Below the pieces are notes generated by a model. The model did no database searches. It was not told the DNA's origin and saw only the letters and a program-made list of their open reading frames with translations. Of a stretch of DNA of 64,000 nucleotides, positions 30,385 to 41,900 are shown one piece after another. The first letter of the stretch is position 1; every line of letters begins with the position of its first letter. This DNA is from Liquidambar formosana (taxonomy: Eukaryota > Streptophyta > Magnoliopsida > Saxifragales > Altingiaceae). A program made the position numbers and the translations under genes. Where the stretch lies: contig JBBPBK010000050.1 in NCBI GenBank assembly GCA_039720395.1, forward strand, positions 162,066 to 226,065, given 5' to 3'.

Positions 30385-31660
30385 ATGCAAGGAAACCACC
30401 AAATTTCTCGCAGGAGAACTAAAAGAGAAAATGGCTTTCCAATCTTTCTGAATCAAGAACAAAGGAATTCCTTCAATAATTTTATCAATCGACACCACAA
30501 GGATGCCAAAAAATATAATTCTATACCAAAAAACCTACATATGTTCTTCTTTGTCCTAAAAAATTCTTGCATTTTTCTCCATCCAAAGCACCCGAAAACT
30601 ACAAAAATTACACAACCCTGCAAAGCCTTAGCCCTCCTACATTTACCAAAACCCTTGAAATCAATTTCAAACATAGCAGAACTATGAAGAGGAATCACCC
30701 CCATCACACCCACCTGATTAAACAGTCTTTGCCACAACCCACACAATAAAGGATAATGCAAGAAAAGATGATCCACTGACTCACTACTTTTCTTACAAAG
30801 CACACACCACTAGGAAGAAAGGTGCATCTTGGGTCATCTTTTCTAAAGAAAGTCATTAGCATTCGTCTGCCGATAAGAAATTGACCAAGCCAACACCTTA
30901 AACTTAGGGGGAACTGAAGCCTTCCAAATCATTCTAAGAGGAAGAAAATCAAGGATACGATGTTGGTCTGAGGTCAACTCCCTTATTTACTTGCTCCTCA
31001 TCAAGCGTTCTTCTTCTTCAAGCTTGTCCAACCTAACAATGTTGTCAAGAAGATCATCTTCAATTCTTAAATGTACCTAAAAATTTCCTTAAAACACAAC
31101 TTGATTTTGACTTCAAAAAATTCGAGGTATTTCATAGATTTGGATATTTTGCACCTAAAACAACACCATGATTCCATGGAAGTCAAGAAAGAATGATGAG
31201 ACAACCACATAATGTTCAATCTAAAAAATATCACACTTGACATAGTTGGCCACTCAAGAAATTGGACAATGATCTGAACGAAGCAAGTAAAGCTTCCTAA
31301 ATGATGTTCAAAAGATGCTCATCGAAAAACAAGAAACAAAATCTATCAGGCCGACAACTAATTTAATTCTCCTACACATTGCACATACTAAAACTGGAGT
31401 TCCTAAAGAGGCAGTGTATTCTCATGTACTTCACAAGATCCACCATAATTCTAGAAAACCTACTAACATCTCTCTTCTAAAGGAAGAATCTGATAGCATT
31501 AATATCATCTTCCAAACTCCAAGTGCAAGCAATGGGACTAGCTAAGTTGATGAGCTCCACCCACAAACCCATCCTAAGAGTGGGTATACTGGGATCATAT
31601 ATAGCAGAAAGACACAAATAAGATTATATAAACAATGTTCTAACCTAATTGAAATGGGAA
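30385..31660 (-). mobile_element. Degenerate LINE (endonuclease and zf-RVT pieces, RT deleted)
   Basis: Reading 3' to 5' along the plus strand, the minus-strand translation gives two LINE parts. From about 31,650 to 31,010 are pieces of the AP endonuclease and the linker before the RT: LRMGLWVELINL, then SLEDDINAIRF, RPDRFCF and SLSNFLSG, with many stops. From about 30,990 to 30,450 is the zinc-binding region after the RT: MIWKASVPPKFKVLAW, then CVLCKKSSESVDHLFLH and GLWQRLFNQVGV. The reverse transcriptase between them is missing. Both parts carry stops and frame shifts, so it is an old, dead copy. Confidence 0.8.
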
Positions 31661-33180
31661 AAAAATCCCAGAGAGACTTTAATGCACTCTACCACTCCAG
31701 AAACCAACAAAAAAATCATACCACTTAAAGACCCTTGGATGGGAATTTCATGCGATCTAAGACCAAACTTACAGACTACTTTCTAATCAAGGATAAAACT
31801 TCAGATTTCCAAAAAAATATTTAGCTTAAACTTGAGAAACATTTTTTTTTTTTTTTGGCTCTATACCATTTATTGCAGCCTAAATCTCCAAAATTTGAAC
31901 TAACAATCTTAAAGGGAAAACAAAAGGCCCCATGGAAGATTTCCTAACAATATTTGAGCCATAATTCATCAAGCAACTCAGGTCTTTTACCTCTTTCTTC
32001 TCTTTTTCACACTAGATTCACTTCTACAGAAACTATATCAATACCTAAGACATTAAACAACCTTGTATCATTTCATTGGTAGACCTTAAGGCCAGCCTTA
32101 ATCTGTTCAGAATCTCACAAATTTCTAACTCCTTAGGGTCAATGTCTCCATTTGATCTGCCATTAATAGCCAAAGTGTTGGTTCCAAACAGAAGCATCCA
32201 ACCCAGACTACACATCCCAAGAGCACTGTTCAATTGGCTTTTGGACACATGGTAGCAAACAAACATCTAAACTCTCAAGCTACTTCATGCTAGTAATCTT
32301 CTCATCATGCAACCACAATTACTATTTTATTTTCCACTAAAATTCTGTCAGTTGGGTGTAGAACCACGTAAACCTTCCATTTTCCTTCCATTTTAAGCAC
32401 GTAAATTTTCCTCAGTTGGTTTTTTTAGCATTTCAACAAACCCTAATATTTTCACATAAAAAATATATAAATATAATAGCTCTCTAGAGAGGAAAAAAAC
32501 GCAAAGTGACCATATTTTTTTGCTGAGAAACCCAAATGTTTTATTTTACATTGGCTTCCCAATAGAAGTGTGGTGGTGGGTTGCTGCACTAGTCTCCCCG
32601 GAGGTTTAGGTTCCATGGGTGGGTCCAGAGGGCCTTGCAGTAGAATGGTTCCCCATTATCAAAAAAATAAAAAACAATTCAACTCATTAAGCCACATAGT
32701 GGTATTACCCATAGTTAAATGGAGCGTTTAAATTTTCTCAGTTCCCTAACAAGCAAAATTGTAAAACTAAAATTTTTAATTTCCTTTCCTTTCCTAAATT
32801 TTCTCGGCAACCAAATGGAGGTTAATTCTAATCATCCATCATAGAAAAATTCAATTCAAGTAGAGGAATGACGCCATAAAAATTAACAACACATACCAAA
32901 TATTACAGTTTAAATTTTTTTTAAAAAAAACTTCAATTTAATTAACCAGAAATAAAGTTTAAAAAACAATGAAGAAATGGCCAGATACAAACGACTAACC
33001 ACGCTAAACTCTTTCACCTTAAACTGAAGTAGTAGAGATCTAAAGCAACAACAATAAAGAGGTCCGTTTGGTTGGTGAGAAATAGCGGGAAAAGAAAATA
33101 ACAGAAAAGTTTGAATCTTTCTACAGATTATCCAACCCCAAAAATTGTAATATCAAGATAGAGATTGAAAACCCTAGCTC
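31661..33180. other. Intergenic, no gene; possible SINE remnant near 32,560-32,670
   Basis: No convincing coding region. At 32,560-32,670 the sequence gtggtggtgggttgctgcac, then ggaggtttaggttcc and an A-rich end (ccccattatcaaaaaaataa) looks like a worn tRNA-type SINE tail, but I see no clear A box or target duplication. Elsewhere AT-rich with T/A runs. Confidence 0.4.
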
Positions 33181-33182
33181 AC

Positions 33183-33300
33183 CGGGATGGACATGCAGAG
33201 GTTGATTTGGGTCTTCGCTGGTGATCGTCAAGACGATACGTTTCTACTTCCTGAACCTTCCATGTTCCAAGACTTTTGGCTTTTGCTGACAAAAAAATGA
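33183..33300 (-). other. Candidate non-coding first exon
   Basis: On the minus strand a GC-richer stretch ends cctctgcatgtccatcccg followed by a consensus donor gtgagc at about 33,181. It could be the leader exon of the small gene at 29,587, whose ATG sits 7 bases after an acceptor, with an intron of about 3.6 kb holding the LINE. Only splice-site strength and orientation support this. Confidence 0.25.
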
Positions 33301-33354
33301 GAATGTGTGGCCAAGGCCTTGGAAGGTTCAGGAAGTAGAAACGTATCGTCTTGA
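33228..33354. repeat. 35-nt perfect inverted repeat
   Basis: 33,228-33,262 (tcaagacgatacgtttctac onward) and 33,320-33,354 are exact complements over 35 bases, separated by 57 bases. The right arm is followed by a tandem repeat of atgaaagaaacggtgacgta (from 33,354 and 33,382). Confidence 0.95.
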
Positions 33355-33366
33355 TGAAAGAAACGG

Positions 33367-33381
33367 TGACGTATTACGTCA
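33367..33381. promoter_or_regulatory. TGACG palindrome (bZIP/TGA-type site)
   Basis: The 15-mer tgacgtattacgtca is a palindrome about its central base, with a TGACG half-site on each strand. A further tgacgtatt lies at 33,395. Such sites bind plant bZIP (TGA) factors. It is upstream of the candidate first exon on the minus strand. Binding is inference. Confidence 0.45.
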
Positions 33382-33689
33382 ATGAAAGAAACGGTGACGT
33401 ATTGTTGAAACGATGGTTGGATTGGGCTCGAACTGTCAAATTAGGGGTTAAGGACTTATTCTGCGTTGGAATAATTAAGAACTCGGGATTTATTCGGCAA
33501 TAAGGTAAATTCAAGATGAAATTGCAAGCTAGAAAGTGTGGAATTACGGAAAATGTATTATTGTTTTCACCATTGTTCTGAAAATTTTTTAAAATAATTT
33601 TAGGAATTATTTGAAAATTTTGGTATCTTATGTAATAATTCAAGATTTCTTAAAATATGCGTACTTCCTAAACTTAGAAATAAAAAATG

Positions 33690-34246
33690 AGTTGCCACCA
33701 CCTTTTTGCCTTCCACTTATTTGAAGATTTTTAAGATTTTTATGAAAAATATAAAAGTTTTTCATAAAAATTAGTCATGTTATATATTAGGAAATATAAT
33801 TTTGAACAACTTTATAAAAAATGTTTTTTTAAATTTTTTTTTTTTTTTTTTTTAAATCTATCGTTCAAGAAAATCTTTTGGTTATTTTTCATCAAACATT
33901 TTGAAAAAATAAAACAGACACTATAAATGGTCAAAAAATCCATTTAAACCATACATTGTAGAAAAACTTTTTCTTACAAAGTTGTTCAAAATGATATTTT
34001 CTATTGAACAACGAGACTAGATTTCATGAAAGTATTTTTTATTTTTCATAAAGGATGGGTCTAAATCCACACCCTCTTTTGCTAAATCCACATCTCCTAT
34101 GTTTTATTTTCATACATCTTTCCTCATCTTTACTCATGGGGGATGTGAATTTAACAAAAAAACGGTGTGAATTTAGACCCGCCCTTTCATAAAACTTTGA
34201 AAATTTTAAAAAAATGGTTTAAAGAAATTTTTGTGGTGACTATAGT
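33690..34246. mobile_element. Second copy of the foldback family that hosts the MULE
   Basis: The left arm (ttatgaaaaatataaaagtt, then aattttgaacaactttataa) and the right arm (ttacaaagttgttcaaaatg, then ttttatttttcataaa) are inverted copies of each other. They match the sequences flanking the MULE at 7,210-7,355 and 16,801-17,060. Ends resemble gttgccaccac / gtggtgactatagtc. Without the MITE nested at 34,053-34,184 it measures about 415 bp, the same size as the MULE-split copy after rejoining. Confidence 0.75.
34053..34184. mobile_element. 132-bp MITE nested in the foldback element, 9-bp target duplication
   Basis: The element runs from ggatgggtctaaatccacac to its inverted end (ggtgtgaatttagacccgcc). 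The terminal inverted repeats are about 20 bases with a few mismatches. The 9-mer tttcataaa lies on both sides (34,044-34,052 and 34,185-34,193). The length of the duplication fits a Mutator-type MITE. Confidence 0.85.
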
Positions 34247-34272
34247 CAACCCAAAAAGAAATGATGGAAATC

Positions 34273-34277
<5 letters not shown>

Positions 34278-34306
<29 letters not shown>
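34278..34306. repeat. (GA)n microsatellite
   Basis: About 14 AG units. It gives long R-E or S-L translations in several frames that are not genes. Confidence 0.95.
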
Positions 34307-34899
34307 CAATTGGAAAAGAAATCGTGAATGTAATTAAAAAGGAAATGGTAGAAATAAAAATGGTCGAGAATGAACAAAGTGGGCAAAGAGGTAGAAACAA
34401 ATGGTCCAACATGAATGTCAATAAAAATGGTCGAGAATGCACAAAGTGGAAATGGTAGAAACAAATGATTAAGCATGAAATGTCAATAAAGTGGACAAAG
34501 ATGGCCGAGAACAAAGAGAGGTAAGCGACTGACAAAGAAAGCTAGTGATAGTGTGATGACACAATTTTGGAGGGAAGTAATGACCAAAAAATATGTGTTT
34601 GGTTATACTAACTAGCTTATATGTTGTTATGGTGTGAGCATATTATTTCATCATGTAACAATTAACACTTAAAAGCCATGGAAACAAATATTTTAGAATT
34701 GTACTACATAACAATATGATATCACATGCATACTAAAAACATAGATTACAATTTCAAGCTTGAGTTGGGTTGTGTTGCTCAACCCCTCAACCTGGGCAAA
34801 CCCACCCAATTCCCCACACTTTAATACAAATATTGATGCATAGAAGAAATTACAACCTAAAAAGCATGAACACCATTTTAGAAGCACTATGGCAGTCAA

Positions 34900-35065
34900 T
34901 GATGGTATGGTAACTTAGTAATATTTGTCTCACTTGTTAAATAAGTGGTCTTGAATTCAAGTTTATGGAAAAACATTGATACTCATTTGTTGATATTAAA
35001 GAGGGTAAAGGATAAGGATAGGTTTTGTCGACTGTCCCAAAAAAATATAATAATAAAATGGCACA
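34900..35065 (+). mobile_element. Worn tRNA-type SINE
   Basis: A candidate A-box region (tggtaacttagtaa) is followed about 40 bases on by ggtcttgaattcaagttt, which has the B-box shape. The element ends in gactgtcccaaaaaaatata with an A-rich, aat-repeated tail. I could not find a clear target duplication. Confidence 0.5.
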
Positions 35066-35500
35066 TTGGCAATCCCAGACATGTGTCAATCACTATACTT
35101 CTTCAACACACCTCTAGCCCGATACCTCTCTTTACCTCCTTTATACTTCTTTCTATTTTGTCCCATCTTTTTTGTGAACAACTCGATTAAGATTTCCTAA
35201 GAACAATACAAAATAATGCATTTTGAATAATGTATGTGATACTACATGTATGATATAATTATACTAGTAAATATATATTTTTAGTAATGTCACATCTCTA
35301 CCATGTAATTTCCTACATTGTGGAGATTTATTATATTAGAGTATCCATGTCGTGTCGTAACTATGTCATGTGTCCATATGAAGGCTTCTTAGAATACAAC
35401 CCAACGGCTACAACCTATTTGTGTGTTTATATGTATGGATGGATGCATAGATGCTGCAATCCAACTACCAACCCACTATCTGATGGGTCTCATATCACCG

Positions 35501-35531
<31 letters not shown>
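35501..35531. repeat. 31-base poly(A) run
   Basis: Uninterrupted A run after ctcatatcaccg. Probably the tail of a retroposed element whose body (about 35,390-35,500) I cannot classify. Confidence 0.7.
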
Positions 35532-35533
<2 letters not shown>

Positions 35534-35977
35534 TATATTATAATACACGACAAGCCTGAAGTTTACATACACTTCCATCACAATGATGGAAAGAATAAAA
35601 TTTTCTTTTACACATAAAAAGGGTTGAGCCAGGACGTACGGGAAACTCTGAAAAAAAAGCAAATCTGGAAGATTCCTCCATCATGTCTTCATACGCAAGA
35701 TACATATTACAAAAAATAAATAAATAAATAAATAAAAATGAAAATGAAAAATCAAATTAAAGAATAAAAGAATTGGAAATGAAGAAACCAACACGATCAA
35801 TCTCAACCACAATTGCTACTGTTCCTGCAAATGCCGAGAAGCAGAGATAAGGAGTACAGAAAATGGTGGATGCTTGTAGCCAGAAAGCCCTTGAGCTTTG
35901 AAATCAACTGCTCATTGGAGAATTGATATCCTCTTATCTAACTCATAAAGATGTGTGCTTTTAATACTTCTACCAGA

Positions 35978-38900
35978 TCAGCAGCCAGCCGCTTTTAGAA
36001 AGTTATCGTATGGACTTGATGCTGGAAGCCTGAAGAAGTTGGGATGATGCTGCAACTCAGTTGAGCACAGCATTGGAACATTGCTAACAAATGGTTTGTG
36101 TGAATTTAAAGTGAAGTTCTGGTCAAGGAAAGGATTTCCAACCTGCATTTTCAATTTAAGTACACAATATTTAGATTGCATTATGGAATCCTCATGTATA
36201 GTAACATTACTGCTTTAAAACTTGAAGCCATGAGACAAGCGCAAGGTGTAAAGCCTGTGTGAGGATTGAAGAATTATACACGCGCATGCACATGTGAGCG
36301 CTTCAGGCCTAAGCCTCGCACCCTTTTAACTTCAATTAGTATATGCATATGCTACTATATTGGAAGCCAGAGTATGTGTCATGTATGTGTGTATGTGTCA
36401 TGTATGTGTATGTTGAAGTTCGCTAGAGCAAGGAAGTACCCCATGTAAACTCGTATCAACATGGTTATAAGAAGCAATCTTCTTCACCTCATCATCGTGA
36501 CTTTGTGAAGAAAAGGTCATCAAAGTTTCCTGTTTCTGCTGGGCACTCATCAAATTGGACATCTTCCGCTGCTTTCCCATCAAAAGTGCCTCACAGTGTC
36601 CTGCCATTTCCTTGTAAGGCACATCAGGTGCAGTTGACACAGAGAATCTTCCGACTTGATGTGCTGTCTCCAAGACCTGTGCATATAAAGCACATACTCT
36701 CAATAACTGTATAATATATATATATATATATAATTTTTTTTTTGGGGGAAAAAATAGAGGGGCCGGGGGGGGGGGGGGGGGAAGGGGTGGAAGGGGTATA
36801 AGAGAGATATCAACAATTTCTCGGACTAGACTTACTGATAGCATCTTCCCAAAGAGTATCTAAAACATCCCTAGGAAAATTAGAACCCCAAATATGATTG
36901 CATTGTATTCTACAACCTAACTTAGCTACACAGTCTGCAGCTTTATTTCCATCTCTATAAACATGAAAACATGATTTATTTTGACAATTATTCAACATAA
37001 AAAAAAATTTTAATTCAAAAAAGAACTTAATGTCCTACTGAAAAGTCTGCTTACGATATGTAAAAATTGATTCTTTACTCACCATATGAGTTTGTTATAA
37101 ATTTATAATACAGTGAAAATTTTATCCACAGATAGGTTGAGTGCAACTAAAACCAGTTTTGGGTGCAAAGAAGCTATATACATAATAGGACTACAGGAAC
37201 AGTTTTGGTTAATGCAAAATTCTACGTGAGAGGATTGATATAGAGAATAAGTCCAAGAAAAACCAATCAGGATGAGTAAATCATCTAGAGTTGGCGAGAA
37301 TAAAGCGTCCAAACAATTTCAATATACTCACCCCATGACAATGAGGATCACAGCAATAAAATCAAGAAAAAGGGAGGGGAGAAAAAGAAAAGAAACAAAA
37401 TCAAGAAATAATATATGTAAGAATATAAAGAATCAACAGGAGATCTTCACAGACAAAAATATCCTCTCTAAAGCACTTCCTGGGCTACTCATAGGTAACA
37501 ATTGACAAAATACATATTTCAGAAAATGTGTAGGCTCATTGGTTGAAAATCAGAGTTGCTGTGTAGCTTGATATTTTCCTGCTCATTAGCTGGACAAAAA
37601 AAAAAAAAAAAGGAACCCTCTCGTGGTGAAAGAAAATGGGGAAAAAAAAAAGGGGAAAAAAGGAGCACATTCCATATATAATTTTGAAACATTCAGATGG
37701 AAGTGTTTACTTATACTCCAGAATTGAAGCGGAAATGCAGAATCTAGTCGCACATCATCAAGGAAAATCTCAAGCATATTCTTAATTTTGGGAACCCTTT
37801 TTTCAAAATTGTTTCACGTATCAAAATAACTAAACAATGATTATCACATATTTAGTAAGGAAAACATTGATCTTAGAAATTCCTTAGATAGAACTGAAAG
37901 AGAACCAAATCTCAATTTAAAATTTATTACTGAATTAACAAGAGCCCCTTCCTTGTGGCATCATTTTTCCCTTCCTAATGAATTAAAGCATAGCAAGTAA
38001 ATTATAGTGTGTGAAATGGAAAACATACAGATTCTAGAAGCTGATTGACGCTCAAAAGATTGGGGATTTCCATGGCCAACTGTGGATTATGTGTAGGTTG
38101 ACTTTCTGATGAATCTGGAAAAGCATCATCATCTATTGCAAAAATTGGAGTAGCCTGCAGAATAATAATAAATACATATAAGTCCCAAGATTTAATAGAA
38201 AAACTAGAAATCTATACAATTTAATTACCTCCTTAAGAGATTTATTGTTTGTAAAATCAAATTGATAGATTTTATGTGGAGTATCCATGAAAAACTGAGC
38301 CCCCAGCGGACACACATCATCAGGTACAAATTCAATAAGCAACTGCTCCCTTATATTAGATAAGTCAGACTGCACAAAAAAGACACAAGTCATTATTGTA
38401 TATCAATCATAGCATAAACAATTTAAGCTTTAATTGGTAAGGCACTCTAAGATGCATAGACAGTCCACAAGAAGCTTTACATCTGACAAATTTTCCAAGC
38501 ACTCCACAATCTTAGAAGCAGAAGATTCCTTAGATATGTCCTCAGTGATTTCTATTTTTGCAAGAGATTTCAACGCAGAATCATCATCTTCTTTAGACCC
38601 ATAAACATTTGTGGGAAGGTCAGATCCGGAAGCCTGTAACTTGCAATCTTCAACTAAACGCAGAAAGGGATCAACCTGATTCAAGCATGAAACAATATTA
38701 ATGCAAGGATGAAGTTTGACTTTGAAAATGTTGAATTACCATGAAGCACATGAAATGACCACAAAATCACTGGCTTTATTCTTTGCTTGGAAACTGACTG
38801 GGTCTTATGTGTGTGTGTATAAATATATTATTGATTTCTCTGCTCAATCGATCACATACATAATCATGAAAGAATTGAGGTAAAATCCACAAAAAAAAAA

Positions 38901-41900
38901 AAATAATAATAATAAATAAATAGATAAATAAAAAGTTGAAGCCATCCTCAGGAAACAACAACTTAAAAGATAAACCAATGAAACTAAACCTCTGAAGCAA
39001 TGAGTCACTTACCATTTTTTCTGTAAGTGCTGCCTTGGCAGAAGGAATAAGTGGAAGGATATTGAAGGCTTTTGATGAAAAGATAATCATAGAAGTTGCC
39101 AAAGTAAAGAGGGATCTGCGACGTGAAGGTTGCAGTGGTCCTGCAAAACAACAGGAATTTGGGTTGAGCTGAAGAGTTAAAATCCCCTGTATATTCATTA
39201 ATTCATTAATATCCCAGTTAATTAGACAAAATTGATAATTTTATCCAGAACTCCCCTATTTTTATGTCGTTGAGTGTGTTGCATTGGAGGGAGATGGACG
39301 GGTGGAGTTCGATACCCCACAGTTAAGTAGCTTCAATTATAATAGAAGTCATGTAGAGTAAACAAAAAAGTCAATTGAACTGCAGTTCACATTTTTTCTT
39401 TGCCTTTAAAATTAAGTCCTCAAGAAATTTCTATTAAACAACAAAGAGAAATTTTTTCACTTCATTCAAATAAGAGTTGTACCCATACGAAATTCTACAG
39501 GTTCTCAGTATGTCATTATAACTTCCTTAAACCACCCATAATGTGTGAAAACCTTGAGCCTCTGAAATTGGTTCCTCTTAAGACATACCACGCTTTTGTT
39601 TCGTTTAAATTTTTCCTTTTTTTCTCTTTATGTGTGAAAACCCAGGGGCGGGGGGGAGCATATAATATAAGTGCAGCTATAATGAGTATACAACTGAAGT
39701 ATAGTACGAATTCCTTTCTCTTTTAACCAGTAGTATTTTCCTATAGCCCAAAATTCCACAGAAAATTCAAGCATGGTCCCTCCAAAGCTATAGGATTGTT
39801 CATAAAATCATAATTTTGGGAGCTCACCTCCTTCTGCAAGAGAAATGCTTCGTAAAGAAAATGCTAGCTGAAAACTTCGAACTAGAACCGCATGGCTGGA
39901 GTTCTGCAACACAAGATGACCTGTTATAATACACAAAAGATTGTTTTGTTTTGTTTTGTTTTTTTTTTTTTTTGTGGGGTGGGGGTGGGGGGGGAGAGGG
40001 AAGATAGAAGAGCTTAATTAAATGCAGAAATTGACAAAGTTCAACAAAGTTAATTATTGCAAGTAACATGTATGATTCATCATTAAACTACAATTCATTG
40101 AAAATTGTGATTTTACATGACTAGATCAACCAAAGAAATATTTAAGAATCAAAGTTTTCAATGCTGATTACATCTTAAAAACTGTATTCCCTGATGACAT
40201 AGGAAGCTATAGGTAGCATTTAAAAGTTGGCAACTACTATCAGTGCTGGTTTCTTACCCAGAAAGCAAAGATATATCTGTCTGATTGAAAGAAAATTATA
40301 CCTAGATCAGTTGCCCTGGCTGAATGCATAATACCTCACCTCACACTAATATCAGCTGTTAGATCCCAAAATGATCATGCTATGTTCATTCACATCTCAT
40401 TTCACAACGCGATATAACAGAGAATTATAATTTATTCATCAAAGAGCAATTACATGCTCCATTCGATTTCAAAGACCTTGATTTTTTTGGTCAGGAAATA
40501 AAATGAAATAATATGCTATCCCATTATATATTTGGGAGAACTTAGTAACTCAACAAGGGATAAATATTATCAATTCTTCCCCCCACCCCCCTCTCCAAGA
40601 ATTAGGATAATTGAGACAAAAGAAGCAATGATATGAAGATAAGAAAATCTGCATGACCTGATGAAATTCCCGCTGAGGCTTGGAAGTTTATGGGTGGTGA
40701 TGGTGTAGTTTGGTTGAAAAATTTGTTTAACAAAATCTCAAGGCTTAAGAAGATGCCTATTGAATGGAGGAAGATCACAAATTCAGATATCTACCAATTA
40801 TCTTATATCAAGCTTATGAGTCATATGATAAAACTTCGAGAGAACGTGATTGAACAAGGATTAAGACATGAAACAACAGTATCAACATCTAAAAGATCGA
40901 CTTGGAAAAACATATGATAAGGTCCCTGTGAATATATTGTGGTGGGTTCAGAAAAGAAAGGGGTATGAATCATAAGCATTGATGTGATCAAGGGGCATGT
41001 ATTATGGAGCAATGACCAAAGATGATCAGAGGAGAGAAGTGAATTCTTAATTACAATAAGCTTACATTAAGGATTAGCTTGAAACCCCCATTTTTGTACT
41101 AAGTTTATTAAGTTTGGATGAACTTGCTAGGCATATTCAGAAATATGTCCCACTATATATGTTTGCTAACAATATAATTTCAATTGACAAAGGCAAAGTA
41201 GGGGTTGACTCTACGCTAGAAAGACAAAGTGAGCAGAATCTAAACGTTTTAAGCTAGAATAGTAATAACAGCATAGAGTAAATTTATGGCGAAAAGATAC
41301 CTAAAAGTAACCATTTTGATTATATTGAATCAATTGCCCATAAGAAATGCAAGATTAAGAAGGACAGTACCCATATAATTAGAGTATGGATGGATGAAGT
41401 GGCAAAGCGCATCTATAGTGTCGTGCGATCATAGAATATGTATCACGTTAAAGGAAAAATACTATAAGACAGCCATAAGGCCAACTATGTTTTATGAGAC
41501 AATGTTGGGCAATGAAGAAACAACACGTTTAAAAAGTGCGGATCGTTCAAATGAGAATATTAAGATGGAGGAGTGGAAATATGAGGAAAGATAGAGTAAG
41601 AATTGAATGCATTTGTTTACCTCAGCCAAAAAAAAAAAAAAAAAAAAGGGAAAAGAAAAGAAAAAAGAATGCATTTGTTAGAAGGTAGAGGGGGCACCAA
41701 TAAATAAAGGAGAAAATAAGGTAAAGTTGTCTAAGATGGTTTGGCTATATGCAACCAAAGTCTATGAATGCATCAATACAAAAAAGTGATACAGAAATAG
41801 CATGTACAAACTTCCATGCCAGAGATATAACAGTATTCTTAGAGTAACTTCTCCCTGCTCCACCCACCAATTTAATTTTGAGTTGATTGGAGATTGTCCA

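Noticed and set aside
34206..34535. Membrane-protein-like frame over 34.2-34.5 kb (minus)
   Set aside because: The hydrophobic and S/L-rich run comes from the GA microsatellite and AT-rich DNA; no conserved motif.
36398..36844. 148-residue frame with a polyproline N terminus
   Set aside because: The useful part is exon 18 of the EFR3-like gene in frame; the N-terminal part is a G/C run and a TA microsatellite in the intron.
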